DNA from: Pseudomonas sp. IAC-BECa141
GTDB lineage: Bacteria; Pseudomonadota; Gammaproteobacteria; Pseudomonadales; Pseudomonadaceae
NCBI RefSeq assembly: GCF_020544405.1
Contig: NZ_CP065410.1
Span: 1,860,001 to 1,924,000 of the forward strand
Length of the DNA stretch: 64,000 nt
Direction: 5' to 3'
The translations under genes were made by a program, and so were the position numbers. Numbering within the stretch: the first letter of the stretch is position 1; every line of letters begins with the position of its first letter. The notes under the pieces were generated by a model, which was not told where the DNA came from, did not search any database, and saw only the letters and a program-made list of their open reading frames with translations. This document shows positions 16,863-25,925 of this stretch, in pieces.

Positions 16863-17516
16863 TTACTTCCAGAGGTGAATCGGCCAGCCGGATTTCTCGG
16901 CCTGCGCAAGCAACACCGGATCCGGATTGACCACATGCGGGTAATCCACTTTCAGCAGCAGCGGCAGGTCATTGCGTGAGTCGGAATAGAAACTCGCGCC
17001 CTCAAGATTTTCTTCTTCGGCGTCCAGCCATTCCAGCAACCGGGTGATTTTGCCTTCGCGGTAGGTCAGGGTGCCTACGGTCTGGCCGCTGTACACGCCA
17101 TGCGCCACTTCCAGTTCGATGGCCAGAACTTCGTCGATACCCAGCCGTTCGGCAATCGGTTTCACCAGGTGCGTGCCCGAGGCCGAGATCACCAGAATCC
17201 GGTCGCCGGCCTGGCGGTGGGCGGCGATGGTTTTGGTGGCATCGCTGAAGATGATGGGTTCTATGAAGTCTTCAACCCACGGCGCGACCAGATGCTCGAC
17301 TTCTTCCGAGGTGCGGCCGATCAGCGGCTCGAGGCTGAAGTCCATGTAGTCCTCCATGCGCAACTTGCCATGGCTGTAGGCGTCCATCAGCTCATTGTTC
17401 CTGCGCATGAACGACTCGGGATCGACCCAGCCCAGGCGCCCCATCTGCTCGCACCATAGCGTTGCGCAGTCACCATGAATCAGCGTGTCGTCCAGATCAA
17501 AAATTGCCAGGGCCAT
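16863..17516 (-). CDS. HAD-IB phosphatase, SerB-like
   Basis: 217 residues. Motif I FDLDDTLIHGD at 5-15 (nucleophile Asp), motif II VISASGTHLVKP near 110, motif III/IV FYSDSRNDLPLL near 180 with the acidic pair. The helical cap at about 30-95 places it in the HAD-IB (phosphoserine phosphatase-like) group. The substrate is unknown, and serine biosynthesis is not implied by the neighbours. It follows the ABC operon on the same strand at 34 bases and may be its last gene. Confidence 0.85.
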   Translation of the reverse strand: MALAIFDLDDTLIHGDCATLWCEQMGRLGWVDPESFMRRNNELMDAYSHGKLRMEDYMDFSLEPLIGRTSEEVEHLVAPWVEDFIEPIIFSDATKTIAAHRQAGDRILVISASGTHLVKPIAERLGIDEVLAIELEVAHGVYSGQTVGTLTYREGKITRLLEWLDAEEENLEGASFYSDSRNDLPLLLKVDYPHVVNPDPVLLAQAEKSGWPIHLWK

Positions 17517-17550
17517 CAGTTCAGTTCCCTCTTGGGTGTCAGCAAAGTCA

Positions 17551-18540
17551 TCAGGCTACCTCACACAGGGCGGTGGGATCGATGGAAAGTGACAGGCGCT
17601 GACCGTCGGGATGCAGATCCGCTGCCGAACGGTTGAGCACATCCACCACCAGTTCCACGCCTCGGGCTTCGACGCGGTAGCGAATCACGTTGCCCAGCAG
17701 GCTGTGGCTGCGGATTTGCGCGTCGGGCTCACCGCTCAGACTCAATTCGATGGCCTCCGGGCGAATCGCGATGCGGTGGTTGATCGGCCGCTGCAACAGC
17801 TTCGACGCACTTTCGGCATCCAGCAGATTGTAGTTGCCGATGAAGCCGGCAGCGAACACGTCGACCGGCGCGGTGTAGAGGGTTTCGGCGTCGCCGCTTT
17901 GTACGATCTTTCCCTGATTCATCAGGAAAATCCGGTCAGACATGGTCAGCGCTTCTTCCTGATCGTGTGTGACGAAAATCGTGGTCAGGCCGAGTTCGCG
18001 CTGGATCTGACGGATCTGCTCACGCAGGTGTTTGCGAATCCGTGCATCGAGGGCCGACAGCGGTTCATCCAGCAGCAACAGGCGCGGACGGGTGACCAGC
18101 GAGCGGGCGAGGGCGACACGCTGGCATTGACCGCCGGACAGCTGATGCGGATAGCGGCTGGCGAAATCGTTGAGTTCAACCAGTTTCAACACTTCGGCAA
18201 CCCGCTTGTGGCTGTCGTCGGCGTTGACCTTTTGCATGCGCAAACCGAAGGCGACGTTCTGTTCAACGGTCATGTTGGGAAACAGCGCGTAGCTCTGGAA
18301 CACCATGCCGATCCCGCGTTTCTGCGGGGTGAGCGGCACGATGTCGACGCCATCGAGCAGAATCTTGCCGCCATCCACCGGCGTCAGGCCGGCGATGCAG
18401 CGCAGCAAGGTGGATTTGCCGCAACCCGATGGGCCGAGCAGGGTGACGAATTCACCCTTCTGGATTTCGCAGTTGATGTCGCTGAACACCGTGGTGCCCG
18501 CGTAGTTTTTCTGAAGGTGTTGGACGCTGACATAGCTCAT
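17551..18540 (-). CDS. ABC transporter ATP-binding protein (PotA/PhnT-like)
   Basis: 329 residues. Walker A GPSGCGKST at 36-44, Q-loop FQSYALFPN, signature LSGGQCQRVALARSL, Walker B LLLLDEP, H-loop FVTHDQEEALTMSDR, then a C-terminal TOBE-like domain (residues about 240-329, HRIAIRPEAIELS). It powers import through the two permeases encoded upstream, and its ATG overlaps the TGA of the preceding permease. Family resemblance is to iron/spermidine/2-aminoethylphosphonate importers. The presence of a phosphatase and a UTRA regulator in the same unit favours an organophosphorus substrate. Confidence 0.9.
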   Translation of the reverse strand: MSYVSVQHLQKNYAGTTVFSDINCEIQKGEFVTLLGPSGCGKSTLLRCIAGLTPVDGGKILLDGVDIVPLTPQKRGIGMVFQSYALFPNMTVEQNVAFGLRMQKVNADDSHKRVAEVLKLVELNDFASRYPHQLSGGQCQRVALARSLVTRPRLLLLDEPLSALDARIRKHLREQIRQIQRELGLTTIFVTHDQEEALTMSDRIFLMNQGKIVQSGDAETLYTAPVDVFAAGFIGNYNLLDAESASKLLQRPINHRIAIRPEAIELSLSGEPDAQIRSHSLLGNVIRYRVEARGVELVVDVLNRSAADLHPDGQRLSLSIDPTALCEVA

Positions 18541-19337
18541 TCGCTTTTGTCCTTGTTCAAGATGTTGGCGACCCAGGTCAGGACCAGCACGAAAAAGAAG
18601 TAGGAGATCACCAGCGCACTGGTGAAGTGGCCGCTGCTGTTACGCATGTTGTTGAGGTAGACCTGCAGGGTTTCGTAGCGGGTGCCGACCAGAATGTTGG
18701 CGAACACGAACTCACCGAACAGGAACGAGAACGACAACAGCAAGGCGACCATCAGGCCTTTGCGCAGGTTCGGCAGCACCACCAGGAAAGCTGCCTGAAA
18801 GGTGCTGGCGCCGAGCAGTTGGGCGGCGTCCATCAAGTCGCGCAGGTTGATCGCTTGCAGGTTGTTGGTGATCGCCCGGTACATGAACGGCAGGGCAACG
18901 GTGAAGTAGCAACCGATCAGGATCCACGGCGTGCCGACCATCGCGAACGGCCCGGAACCGTAAAGCTGCAACAGCCCCACCGACGACACCACCGGCGGCA
19001 CCGCAAAGGGCAGCAGGATCAGGATGTTCATCAGCGCATCGAGTTTCGGGAAGTGGTAATGCACCACGAACAGCAGCGGCAGGATCAGCACCACCGACAG
19101 GATCAGCGCGCCGACGCACACCAGCAGCGACTGGCCGAAGGCGTGCAGGAAGCGCGGGTCGCTCCACAACTGGACGTACCACTTGAAAGTGAAACCGCTG
19201 GGCAGGATGGTGGCCGACCAGCTGCTGGCGATCGAGTAGATCAGCGTGCCCAGCAGCGGCAGAAGCAGGATGGCGAACAGCAGATACACCACGACGCGGT
19301 GGTAGACGCCGGCCGGGCCGGATTCAGCGCGAGACAT
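18537..19337 (-). CDS. ABC transporter inner-membrane permease
   Basis: 266 residues with about six membrane helices (VVVYLLFAILLLPLLGTLIY at the start, ISYFFFVLVLTWVANILN at the end). The EAA loop is LMDAAQLLGASTFQAAFLVV (about 175-195), where the ATPase docks. Start 19337 has GAGGAG 6 bases upstream and overlaps the first permease gene by 14 bases; the end overlaps the ATPase start by 4. It forms a heterodimer with its upstream partner. Confidence 0.9.
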   Translation of the reverse strand: MSRAESGPAGVYHRVVVYLLFAILLLPLLGTLIYSIASSWSATILPSGFTFKWYVQLWSDPRFLHAFGQSLLVCVGALILSVVLILPLLFVVHYHFPKLDALMNILILLPFAVPPVVSSVGLLQLYGSGPFAMVGTPWILIGCYFTVALPFMYRAITNNLQAINLRDLMDAAQLLGASTFQAAFLVVLPNLRKGLMVALLLSFSFLFGEFVFANILVGTRYETLQVYLNNMRNSSGHFTSALVISYFFFVLVLTWVANILNKDKSE

Positions 19338-20169
19338 GGTAGCTCCTCTTCAGCAACAGTTGATGCACGACGGTCACCAGGGTCATCAGCGCCACCAGCA
19401 CGACGGCCAGGGCGCTGGCCAGGTTCGGATCGAGGGAAATGTCGCCGGACACCATCGCCGCAATCCGGATCGGCAATACGTTGAAGTTGCCGGTGGTCAG
19501 CGCGTAAACCGTGGCGTAGGCGCCGAGGGCATTGGCCAGCAGGATCACGAAGGTGCCGAGCAGGGCCGGGGTCAGCACCGGCAGGCCGATGTGGCGCCAG
19601 AACTGCCAGCTGTCAGCGCCGAGCAGGGCGGCGGATTCGCGCCAGTCTTCACGCAGCGCATCGAATGCCGGGTACAGCAGCAGGACGCCGAGGGGAATCT
19701 GGAAGTAGGTGTAGAGGATGATCAACCCGGTTTTCGAGTACAGGTTGAAGTCTTCGATGATCCCGGCCTGCTTCAACATGATGGTGATGCTGCCGTTGAA
19801 GCCGAGCAGGATGATGAAGGCAAACGCCAGAGGCACGCCGGCGAAGTTGCTGGTCATGTTGGCGAAGGCATTGACGAAGTTGCGCAGTTTCGAATCGACC
19901 CGGCGCAGGGAGTACGCACCCAGCACCGCGATGATGATCCCGAACACACTCGACCAGAAACTGATTTCGAGGCTGTACTGAATCGCCTGCAGGTAGAACT
20001 TCGAGCTGAAGATCCTGCTGAAGTTGGCGAAGCCCCAACCGAATTCTTCCGATTGCAGGCTGTTGATCATCACCCAGATCAGCGGGGCGATTTCGAACGC
20101 GATAAAGAACAGCGCGAAAGGCACCAGGCACAGGGCGGCCAGCCATTTGCCGCGAGTCATTGAGTTCAC
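19324..20169 (-). CDS. ABC transporter inner-membrane permease, first subunit
   Basis: 281 residues from GTG 20169, which overlaps the stop of the phosphatase gene (GTGA) and has GGGAG at proper distance. ATG 20160 is an alternative. About six helices, with LCLVPFALFFIAFEIAPLIW as the first and the EAA-type loop DALREDWRESAALLGADSWQ near 190-210. Partner of the downstream permease. The tight overlaps show that uptake and phosphatase are made together. Confidence 0.9.
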   Translation of the reverse strand: MNSMTRGKWLAALCLVPFALFFIAFEIAPLIWVMINSLQSEEFGWGFANFSRIFSSKFYLQAIQYSLEISFWSSVFGIIIAVLGAYSLRRVDSKLRNFVNAFANMTSNFAGVPLAFAFIILLGFNGSITIMLKQAGIIEDFNLYSKTGLIILYTYFQIPLGVLLLYPAFDALREDWRESAALLGADSWQFWRHIGLPVLTPALLGTFVILLANALGAYATVYALTTGNFNVLPIRIAAMVSGDISLDPNLASALAVVLVALMTLVTVVHQLLLKRSYHVSR

Positions 20170-20972
20170 TTGAGCAACTCCCGGCAAACAGGTTTGTCGT
20201 GGGGTACGCCGAGCAGTTCGCAGACGGTTCCGCAGATGTCGGTCTGCTTCGGCGTGGCGCCGGCGTGCAGGCTGAAAGCGTCACCGAGTACGAACAACGG
20301 CACCTGGCGTTCTTCCGGCAGCAGGCCGTTGTGCGAGCGGTCGTTGTTCATGCCGTGGTCGGCAGTCACCAGCACTTGGTAACCGGCGTCGAGCCAGCCT
20401 TGCAGGTAGTCGGCGAGGATGATGTCGGCGCTGCGCGCGCTGTTGCGGTATTGCGGGGTGTCGAGGCCGTGCTTGTGGCCGGCGTCGTCGATGTTCATCG
20501 GATGGATCAGCAGAAAATCCGGGGCGTGGCGCAGGCGCAGGTTTTCGGCGTCGGCGAACAGGTGCGAGTCCGGGTAGTGATCGTTCCAGTAGAAGTGGCC
20601 GTGCTGGATCGGTAGCGTCGGGTCATCGGTATGCCGATCCCGAGCCGCCACGAACGGCGAGCGGTTGTAGAGCTCGCTGACCCAGTGGTACGCCGCGGCG
20701 GCGGTTTTCAGACCGGCATCGCGGGCGTAGTGATAAATGCTGCGCTGGTTGGACAGGCGCGAGACGTTGTTGTGGACGATGCCGCTCTCGATCGGTGGCA
20801 CGCCGGTGAGGATGCATTCGTAAAGCGGTCGGGACAGGGCCGGCAGCTCGCACTCCAGCTGGTAGAGCGCGGCGCGTCCTGCGCCAACGTAAGCCTGCAG
20901 ATGCCCCATGGCGTGACACGCAACCTCGTAACTGAGGCCGTCGAGCACGACAAGGATGACGGTGTGCTTCAT
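20166..20972 (-). CDS. Alkaline phosphatase-superfamily hydrolase in ABC operon
   Basis: 268 residues, no signal peptide, so cytoplasmic. Metal-binding and catalytic motifs of the alkaline phosphatase/NPP superfamily are visible: VVLDGLSYEV (first Asp), the nucleophile region ALSRPLYECILTG, MNIDDAGHKHG, and TADHGMNNDRSHNG. It should hydrolyse a phosphate monoester, diester or phosphonate. Encoded between the binding protein and the permeases and coupled to the latter, so it probably acts on the imported compound. The exact substrate is not readable. Start ATG 20972. Confidence 0.8.
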   Translation of the reverse strand: MKHTVILVVLDGLSYEVACHAMGHLQAYVGAGRAALYQLECELPALSRPLYECILTGVPPIESGIVHNNVSRLSNQRSIYHYARDAGLKTAAAAYHWVSELYNRSPFVAARDRHTDDPTLPIQHGHFYWNDHYPDSHLFADAENLRLRHAPDFLLIHPMNIDDAGHKHGLDTPQYRNSARSADIILADYLQGWLDAGYQVLVTADHGMNNDRSHNGLLPEERQVPLFVLGDAFSLHAGATPKQTDICGTVCELLGVPHDKPVCRELLK

Positions 20973-21022
20973 AGGGGCAAAAACTCCGCGAAACAGAAAA
21001 TTTCAGATTCAGTCGGGAGCCC

Positions 21023-21114
21023 TTGTGGGAGCGAGCTTGCTCGCGAAGGCGTCGTGTCAGCCAACATCAATGTTGAATGAAAGACCGCATTCGCGAGCAA
21101 GCTCGCTCCCACAG
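21023..21114. repeat. Inverted pair of REP elements (REPIN-like)
   Basis: TGTGGGAGCGAGCTTGCTCG at the left and its reverse complement CGAGCAAGCTCGCTCCCACA at the right flank about 45 bases. It lies between the binding-protein gene and the phosphatase gene, so it may trim expression of the downstream part of the operon. Confidence 0.8.
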
Positions 21115-21150
21115 GGATCTCCAGCAATCCCGGAAGCGGGACTTACGGGC

Positions 21151-22215
21151 TTACTTCATCTCTACGATGACTTCTTCGTTCCACTTCTGCGGCAGGGCCT
21201 TGGAGGTTTTTTCCCACGCATCGGCGTCCTTGATCGGCGTGACCTTCTTGTACTGCTCGTTCGGCAGCAGTTTGGCTTTCACGTCTTCCGGCAATTGCAG
21301 GTGCTCGGCGCGGATCGGGCGAGCGTTGCCGCGGGCGAGGTTGGTCTGGCCGGCGTCACTGAAGATGTATTCGCGGGTCAGCTTGGCGGCGTTCGGGTTC
21401 TTCGCGTATTTGTTGATGATGGTGGTGTAGCCGGAAATCACCGAGCCGTCAGACGGAATCAGCACCACGTAGTCATCCGGGTTGGCCATCTTGGACTTGT
21501 AGCTCAGGCCGTTGAAGTCCCAGACCACGCCGACTTCGATCTCGCCTTTTTCCATGGTGGCGATGGTCGGGTTGGCCATCGACAGGCGACCCTGCTTGGC
21601 GATGTCTGCGAACAGCAGCAGGGCAGGCTGGAGGTTTTTCTCGTCGCCGCCGTTGGCCAGCGCAGCGGCGAGTACACCGTTGGCAGCTTGTGCAGCGGTG
21701 CTCACGTCACCGATGGAAACCTTGTATTTGCCGCCCTTGAGGTCAGCCCATTTGGTCGGAACTTCGGAGCCGTGCAGCAGCTTCTTGTTGACGATGAAAG
21801 CGATGGTGCCGGTGTAGGCCAGTGCCCAGTTGCCGTCCTTGTCCTTGGCCCAGTCCGGTACTTGATCCCAGGTGGTCGGCTTGTACGGTTGCACCACGCC
21901 TTGCTTGACCGCGATCGGGCCGAAAGCCGCGCCGACGTCGCCGATGTCGGCGGTGGCGTTGTCTTTCTCGGCGGCGAACTTGGCGATTTCCTGGGCCGAA
22001 CTCATGTCGGTGTCGATGTGTTTCAGGCCGTAGTTCTTGGCCAGGTCTTCCCAGGTGCCTTTCCAGTTGGCCCAGTCATCGGGCATGCCGACGCTGTTGA
22101 CGGCGCCTTCCGCTTTCGCAGCGGCTTCGAGGGTTTTCAGATCATCAGCCGCCATGGCGGCGGTGCACATGGCAATGGTCGAGCCTAACAGTGTTGCCAG
22201 GAAAAGCTGTTTCAT
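21151..22215 (-). CDS. ABC transporter periplasmic substrate-binding protein
   Basis: 354 residues, with signal peptide MKQLFLATLLGSTIAMCTAA and cleavage after AMA. Family of extracellular solute-binding proteins type 1/6 used by iron, polyamine and 2-aminoethylphosphonate importers: DIGDVGAAFGPIAVKQG, WALAYTGTIAFIVNKKLL, GVVWDFNGLSYKSKM. The start has AAGGAGC upstream. First gene of the leftward operon and divergent from the UTRA regulator. A REP pair separates it from the phosphatase gene, fitting the usual higher expression of binding proteins. Confidence 0.9.
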   Translation of the reverse strand: MKQLFLATLLGSTIAMCTAAMAADDLKTLEAAAKAEGAVNSVGMPDDWANWKGTWEDLAKNYGLKHIDTDMSSAQEIAKFAAEKDNATADIGDVGAAFGPIAVKQGVVQPYKPTTWDQVPDWAKDKDGNWALAYTGTIAFIVNKKLLHGSEVPTKWADLKGGKYKVSIGDVSTAAQAANGVLAAALANGGDEKNLQPALLLFADIAKQGRLSMANPTIATMEKGEIEVGVVWDFNGLSYKSKMANPDDYVVLIPSDGSVISGYTTIINKYAKNPNAAKLTREYIFSDAGQTNLARGNARPIRAEHLQLPEDVKAKLLPNEQYKKVTPIKDADAWEKTSKALPQKWNEEVIVEMK

Positions 22216-22257
22216 TCCGAAGCTCCTTGGTCGTGTTCAACGCTGCGATTGCGGTTT

Positions 22258-22276
22258 GTGTTGGTCTAGGTCAGCA
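22258..22276. promoter_or_regulatory. Candidate UTRA-regulator operator, site 1 (importer side)
   Basis: GTGTTGGTCTAGGTCAGCA, 43 bases upstream of the binding-protein start. It shares the GGTCTAG core with site 2 and resembles the TGGTCTAGACCA type of palindrome bound by HutC/DasR-like GntR proteins. The match of the right arm is imperfect. Confidence 0.45.
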
Positions 22277-22540
22277 ATACCTGAGCCAATGTAGGGGGGC
22301 TGGATGACACTTTGATGTCGGCGGATACCTGACCCGCCCTTTATTTCGCCGATATCGTCGGCTGCCCGCTAAGCGTAGACCACCCTCAAAGTCCCGGTGG
22401 GCAAGGGACTTGGCCGATGTATTGCAAGTTGTCAGGGCGACCGTTCGGTAGTTTTGTCATCTCTCGGTCATCTGCACTGCCTAGGCTTGCAACACGACCG
22501 AATGGCGCAATAGCTGTGCGGTTTTGCCCCGAAACAGTGC

Positions 22541-22552
22541 TGGTCTAGTCCA
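22541..22552. promoter_or_regulatory. Candidate UTRA-regulator operator, site 2 (regulator side)
   Basis: TGGTCTAGTCCA, 14 bases before the regulator ATG: a palindrome (TGG-N6-CCA) with a central TCTAG. Its position suggests autorepression. The rest of the 351-base divergent intergenic region (22216-22566) holds no other gene that I can see. Confidence 0.5.
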
Positions 22553-22566
22553 GATAGGTAACGTTG

Positions 22567-23280
22567 ATGCGCGATGAGGCAACAAAAGCGGTGACAGCGA
22601 TTGGCCAGATCCTTCAGGAGCAGCTCGATCACGGGTTGCTGGCGGCGGGGAGCAAGTTGCCGGCCGAGCGCAAGCTCAGTGAGTTGTTCGGCACGACGCG
22701 GATTACGGTGCGTGAAGCCTTGTTGCAACTGGAGGCGCAAGGGCAGATTTATCGCGAGGAGCGGCGGGGCTGGTTCGTGTCGCCACCGCGTCTGGCCTAC
22801 AACCTGATGCAGCGCAGTCACTTTCACGCGATGGTCAGTGCGCAGGGGCGGGTGCCGTCGACCGAGGTGATTTCGGCGCGGTTGCAACCGGCTTCAGCGG
22901 CGGTGTGTGCCTGGTTGCAGTTGCCGGCGTTGTCGAGCGTGATTCAGATTTGCCGGTCGCGGCGGATCGATGGGCGGTTGGTGTTGTATGTGGAGCATTA
23001 TCTGAATCCGCAGTTTTTTCCGGGGATTCTGGAGTTTGATTTGAATCAGTCGATTACCGAGCTGTATGCGCGGCATTACGACTTGCACTATGGGCGGGTG
23101 CGGTTCGAGATTGTGCCGACGTCGTTGTCGGTGGATGCGGCAGCGGCTTTACGGGTTTCGGTGGGGAGTCCGGGGTTGAGGATTGCTCGGGTTAATTATG
23201 ATCAGGCCGGGCGGTTGATTGATTGTGATCTGGAGTTTTGGCGGCATGATGCGATTCACGTGGGGGTTGATGTGGTTTGA
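22567..23280 (+). CDS. GntR-family regulator with UTRA ligand domain
   Basis: 237 residues from ATG 22567 (AGGTAA upstream). Winged helix at residues 5-75: LPAERKLSELFGTTRITVRE and IYREERRGWFVS. UTRA ligand-binding domain at about 90-232 with VIQICRSRRIDGRLVLYVEH and NQSITELYARHYDLHYGRVR. HutC/PhnF subfamily. Divergent from the importer and surely its regulator; the ligand is probably the imported compound or a derivative. Two GGTCTAG-core palindromes in the shared intergenic region are likely sites. Confidence 0.85.
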   Translation: MRDEATKAVTAIGQILQEQLDHGLLAAGSKLPAERKLSELFGTTRITVREALLQLEAQGQIYREERRGWFVSPPRLAYNLMQRSHFHAMVSAQGRVPSTEVISARLQPASAAVCAWLQLPALSSVIQICRSRRIDGRLVLYVEHYLNPQFFPGILEFDLNQSITELYARHYDLHYGRVRFEIVPTSLSVDAAAALRVSVGSPGLRIARVNYDQAGRLIDCDLEFWRHDAIHVGVDVV

Positions 23281-23332
23281 CCTTGGCGGCCTCTGGGCCG
23301 ACCAGGTTTTGGGTTGTTTTGGGTGAATATCC

Positions 23333-23620
23333 GTTGCTTCGGGTGCTGCCGCTGACGGTTTCGCCCTTACGGCGAGTCACTTTGGCAAACGCCCCAAAGT
23401 AACCAAAACGCTGGGCCCCTGCGTTCGGCACCTCGCTGAGGCTCGGTGTTCCTTCGTTCCGGGATTCATCCGGGGGCATCGCCTACGGTTTGCTTCGCTG
23501 CACCTCCTCTCGATGCATGCGGCTGCGCCGCACGGTCGCTGCGCTCCCACCCCCGGATAAATCCCTCCACTCAGCCTTCCGATGGGGCCAAAAGATCAAA
23601 AGCTTTACTCGAGCTAACGC
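23333..23620. repeat. Dispersed noncoding repeat of Pseudomonas type
   Basis: The 409-base gap between the regulator and the MscS gene holds no convincing gene. From the GCTGCCGCTGACGG stretch onward it matches, from memory, a long repeated block seen in many fluorescent Pseudomonas genomes (CGAGTCACTTTGGCAAACGC, CGATGCATGCGGCTGCGCCG). Short open frames in it do not look like proteins. Confidence 0.5.
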
Positions 23621-23689
23621 TCATCGTGGTGAGTGGTGGGAGTTAGCTTGCCAGCGATGGCGGCCGGAAGTCGGTCAGATTCGCCGGAT

Positions 23690-25849
23690 CTATTCTTGAG
23701 TTTGGCCACCACCGCCTGCGGTGATCACTTGCACATTCATCCTCGGCGTCGCCAGATCCAGGCCGGCCTCATCCAGATGCCGTTTCAGCGACAGGTTGAA
23801 CGCCCGTGAAACTTCCCACTGTTTGATCGGTGCTGTCTTGAACCTTGCGCGCAGTATCGCGTTGCCGGATTCGAAGCTTTCCACGCCCTGAAATTCCAGC
23901 GGCGACCAGATGTTGCGGCGTTGCAGCGGATCTGTGCGCATTTTCTGGCCGACGTCGCGCATCAGTTTGATGGCTTCATCGATGCTCATGTTGAACGGCA
24001 CGGCCACGCGGAAGATCGCGTAGCCGAATTCGCGGGAGTAGTTTTTGATGCTTTTGATTTCGCTGAACGGGATGGTGTGGACGATGCCGTCAATGTCCCG
24101 CAGGCGAACGGTGCGGATGGTCAGGCCTTCGACGGTGCCCAGGTGGCCGCCGACGTCGACGTAGTCGTCGATGGCCAGGGAGTCTTCGATGATGATGAAC
24201 AGGCCGGTGATCAGATCCGCTACGAGCGACTGGGCGCCGAAGCCGATGGCCAGACCGATCACGCCGGCACCGGCCAGCAGGGGCGTGACGTTCATGCCCA
24301 TGTTTGCCAGGGCGACGATCAGGGCGATGATGAAGATCGCCACGAAAAGCACGTTGCGGATCAGCGGCATCATGGTTTGCGCGCGGGCGTTGGCCAGGCC
24401 TTTGCGGGAGCGGGTGAGGGCGTGGTGGACGGCGGTGTCGCTGAGAATCCAGATCAGCCACGCGAAGATCAGCGTACCGATCAGGCTGAAGATTTTTACG
24501 CTGACGTCGTGGCCTTCGCCTTCGGTGAAGCCGATCAGTGACATGCCCCAGACCCGCAGGCCGAGTTCGATGAAAGCCAGCCACACCAGTAAATGGGCGA
24601 GGGTGTAGAAAAAGCTTTTCAGGCGCTCGGAATACAACGCATGACGTTTCGGGCCACGTTGGGGTCTGAGGGCGTGGCGGCGGACGAGGCCGTTGATGAC
24701 CATGCACAACACCAGCAGCACGGTGCAGATCAGTGACTGGCGCAGTGCGGTGCTGGTGTCGCCGGCGGAGATGAAGGTGGCGAAGAGGGAAATGCCTACC
24801 AGCACCAGTGCCGGGACGTACCAGAAGGTGCCGAGGATTTCGATGGTGTCGCTGAGGGCGCGGCGGGTCAGGCGCCGGGACAACGGCTGGTTGCGGATCA
24901 GGTGGGCGATCGGCCGGCGGAAGCGCAGGATGAACAGCCCGGTCGACAGCGCCGCAAGGACATTGGCGACGGTGGCGGCGGTGTGGGCCAGGTGCACACC
25001 GAGGCCGGCCACCAGTCGCGGATCGCTCAGGGCTTCACCGAAGGCGGCGAAACTGCCGATCAGCCATAACGGGCGGAAGGCCTGGTGACGCAGGATGTAC
25101 AACGCGCGATGGCGGTGCGGGCCGTCGAGTACGGAAAAGGCGATCACGCAGATGGCCGAGAAACAGGTGCCGACCACCAGCGCATACGCCAGCACCATCG
25201 CCAGGCTTTTGCCCAGTGACGAGGGCAGTGCGTAGCTCATGTAAACCGTGATCACCAACGCGATCAGCCAGGGCCCGAGCTTGCGCAGGGCGAAGCGCAA
25301 CATGTCGAGGGCCCGGGGATTCTGCGGCAGTTCTTCGGTCAGACCGAAGCGCATGCGTACCCGGTGGCCGAGCCAGATCAGCGCGGCGGCGAGCAGGCTC
25401 CAGACCGCGAGGATCACGGCGAAGGCGAAGATGATCGGCAGCCATTCGCTGGCCGGCAGCATCAGGCCTTTGAGCTCGTCCTGAGCCATGTCGAATTCGG
25501 CGGACCAGCGATTGAGCGGGCTGTCGGCGCCGGTGAACTGTTTTTCGAAGGTGGCGAGGGTGCCGCCGATCAGTCCCAGCACGCCTTCTTCCGGGCTGGC
25601 CTGGGCCTTTTTCGTGGCGTCGCGCAGTTTTTTCAGATCAGTCAGCAACTGGGCGCGTTGCTTGTCGTTTTCCAGCGACTTGATGACTTCGTCCAGGGAC
25701 TGGCCGAGCGGTGCCTGGGCTTCGGGCTGAATATTGCCGGAGCCCGTGAGCAGCCCCGGCAGACCGGCAGCATCGGCAGGTGCCGGCGACATCAGGGTCA
25801 TCAGGCAAACGAGAAACAGGCAGGGCAGGGCAAAAAGACGAGCGAACAC
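23690..25849 (-). CDS. Large MscS-type mechanosensitive channel (YbiO-like)
   Basis: 719 residues. A signal peptide (MFARLFALPCLFLVCLMTLM, cut after ADA) is followed by a periplasmic helical domain to about 130, then about ten membrane helices. The pore helix is in VTPLLAGAGVIGLAIGFGAQ (about 540-560), then the MscS beta domain (SLAIDDYVDVGGHLGTVEGL) and the alpha/beta cytoplasmic domain to the end. Length and layout match the large channel YbiO more than MscS itself. It protects against osmotic downshock by opening under membrane tension. Monocistronic. Confidence 0.9.
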   Translation of the reverse strand: MFARLFALPCLFLVCLMTLMSPAPADAAGLPGLLTGSGNIQPEAQAPLGQSLDEVIKSLENDKQRAQLLTDLKKLRDATKKAQASPEEGVLGLIGGTLATFEKQFTGADSPLNRWSAEFDMAQDELKGLMLPASEWLPIIFAFAVILAVWSLLAAALIWLGHRVRMRFGLTEELPQNPRALDMLRFALRKLGPWLIALVITVYMSYALPSSLGKSLAMVLAYALVVGTCFSAICVIAFSVLDGPHRHRALYILRHQAFRPLWLIGSFAAFGEALSDPRLVAGLGVHLAHTAATVANVLAALSTGLFILRFRRPIAHLIRNQPLSRRLTRRALSDTIEILGTFWYVPALVLVGISLFATFISAGDTSTALRQSLICTVLLVLCMVINGLVRRHALRPQRGPKRHALYSERLKSFFYTLAHLLVWLAFIELGLRVWGMSLIGFTEGEGHDVSVKIFSLIGTLIFAWLIWILSDTAVHHALTRSRKGLANARAQTMMPLIRNVLFVAIFIIALIVALANMGMNVTPLLAGAGVIGLAIGFGAQSLVADLITGLFIIIEDSLAIDDYVDVGGHLGTVEGLTIRTVRLRDIDGIVHTIPFSEIKSIKNYSREFGYAIFRVAVPFNMSIDEAIKLMRDVGQKMRTDPLQRRNIWSPLEFQGVESFESGNAILRARFKTAPIKQWEVSRAFNLSLKRHLDEAGLDLATPRMNVQVITAGGGGQTQE

Positions 25850-25925
25850 TAGGCGGTCAACCTCGCAAGGGGCGGATCGGGCGAGTGTACGAGCCCGCCA
25901 GATTCAATGCGAGCCGGGGGCGGAT

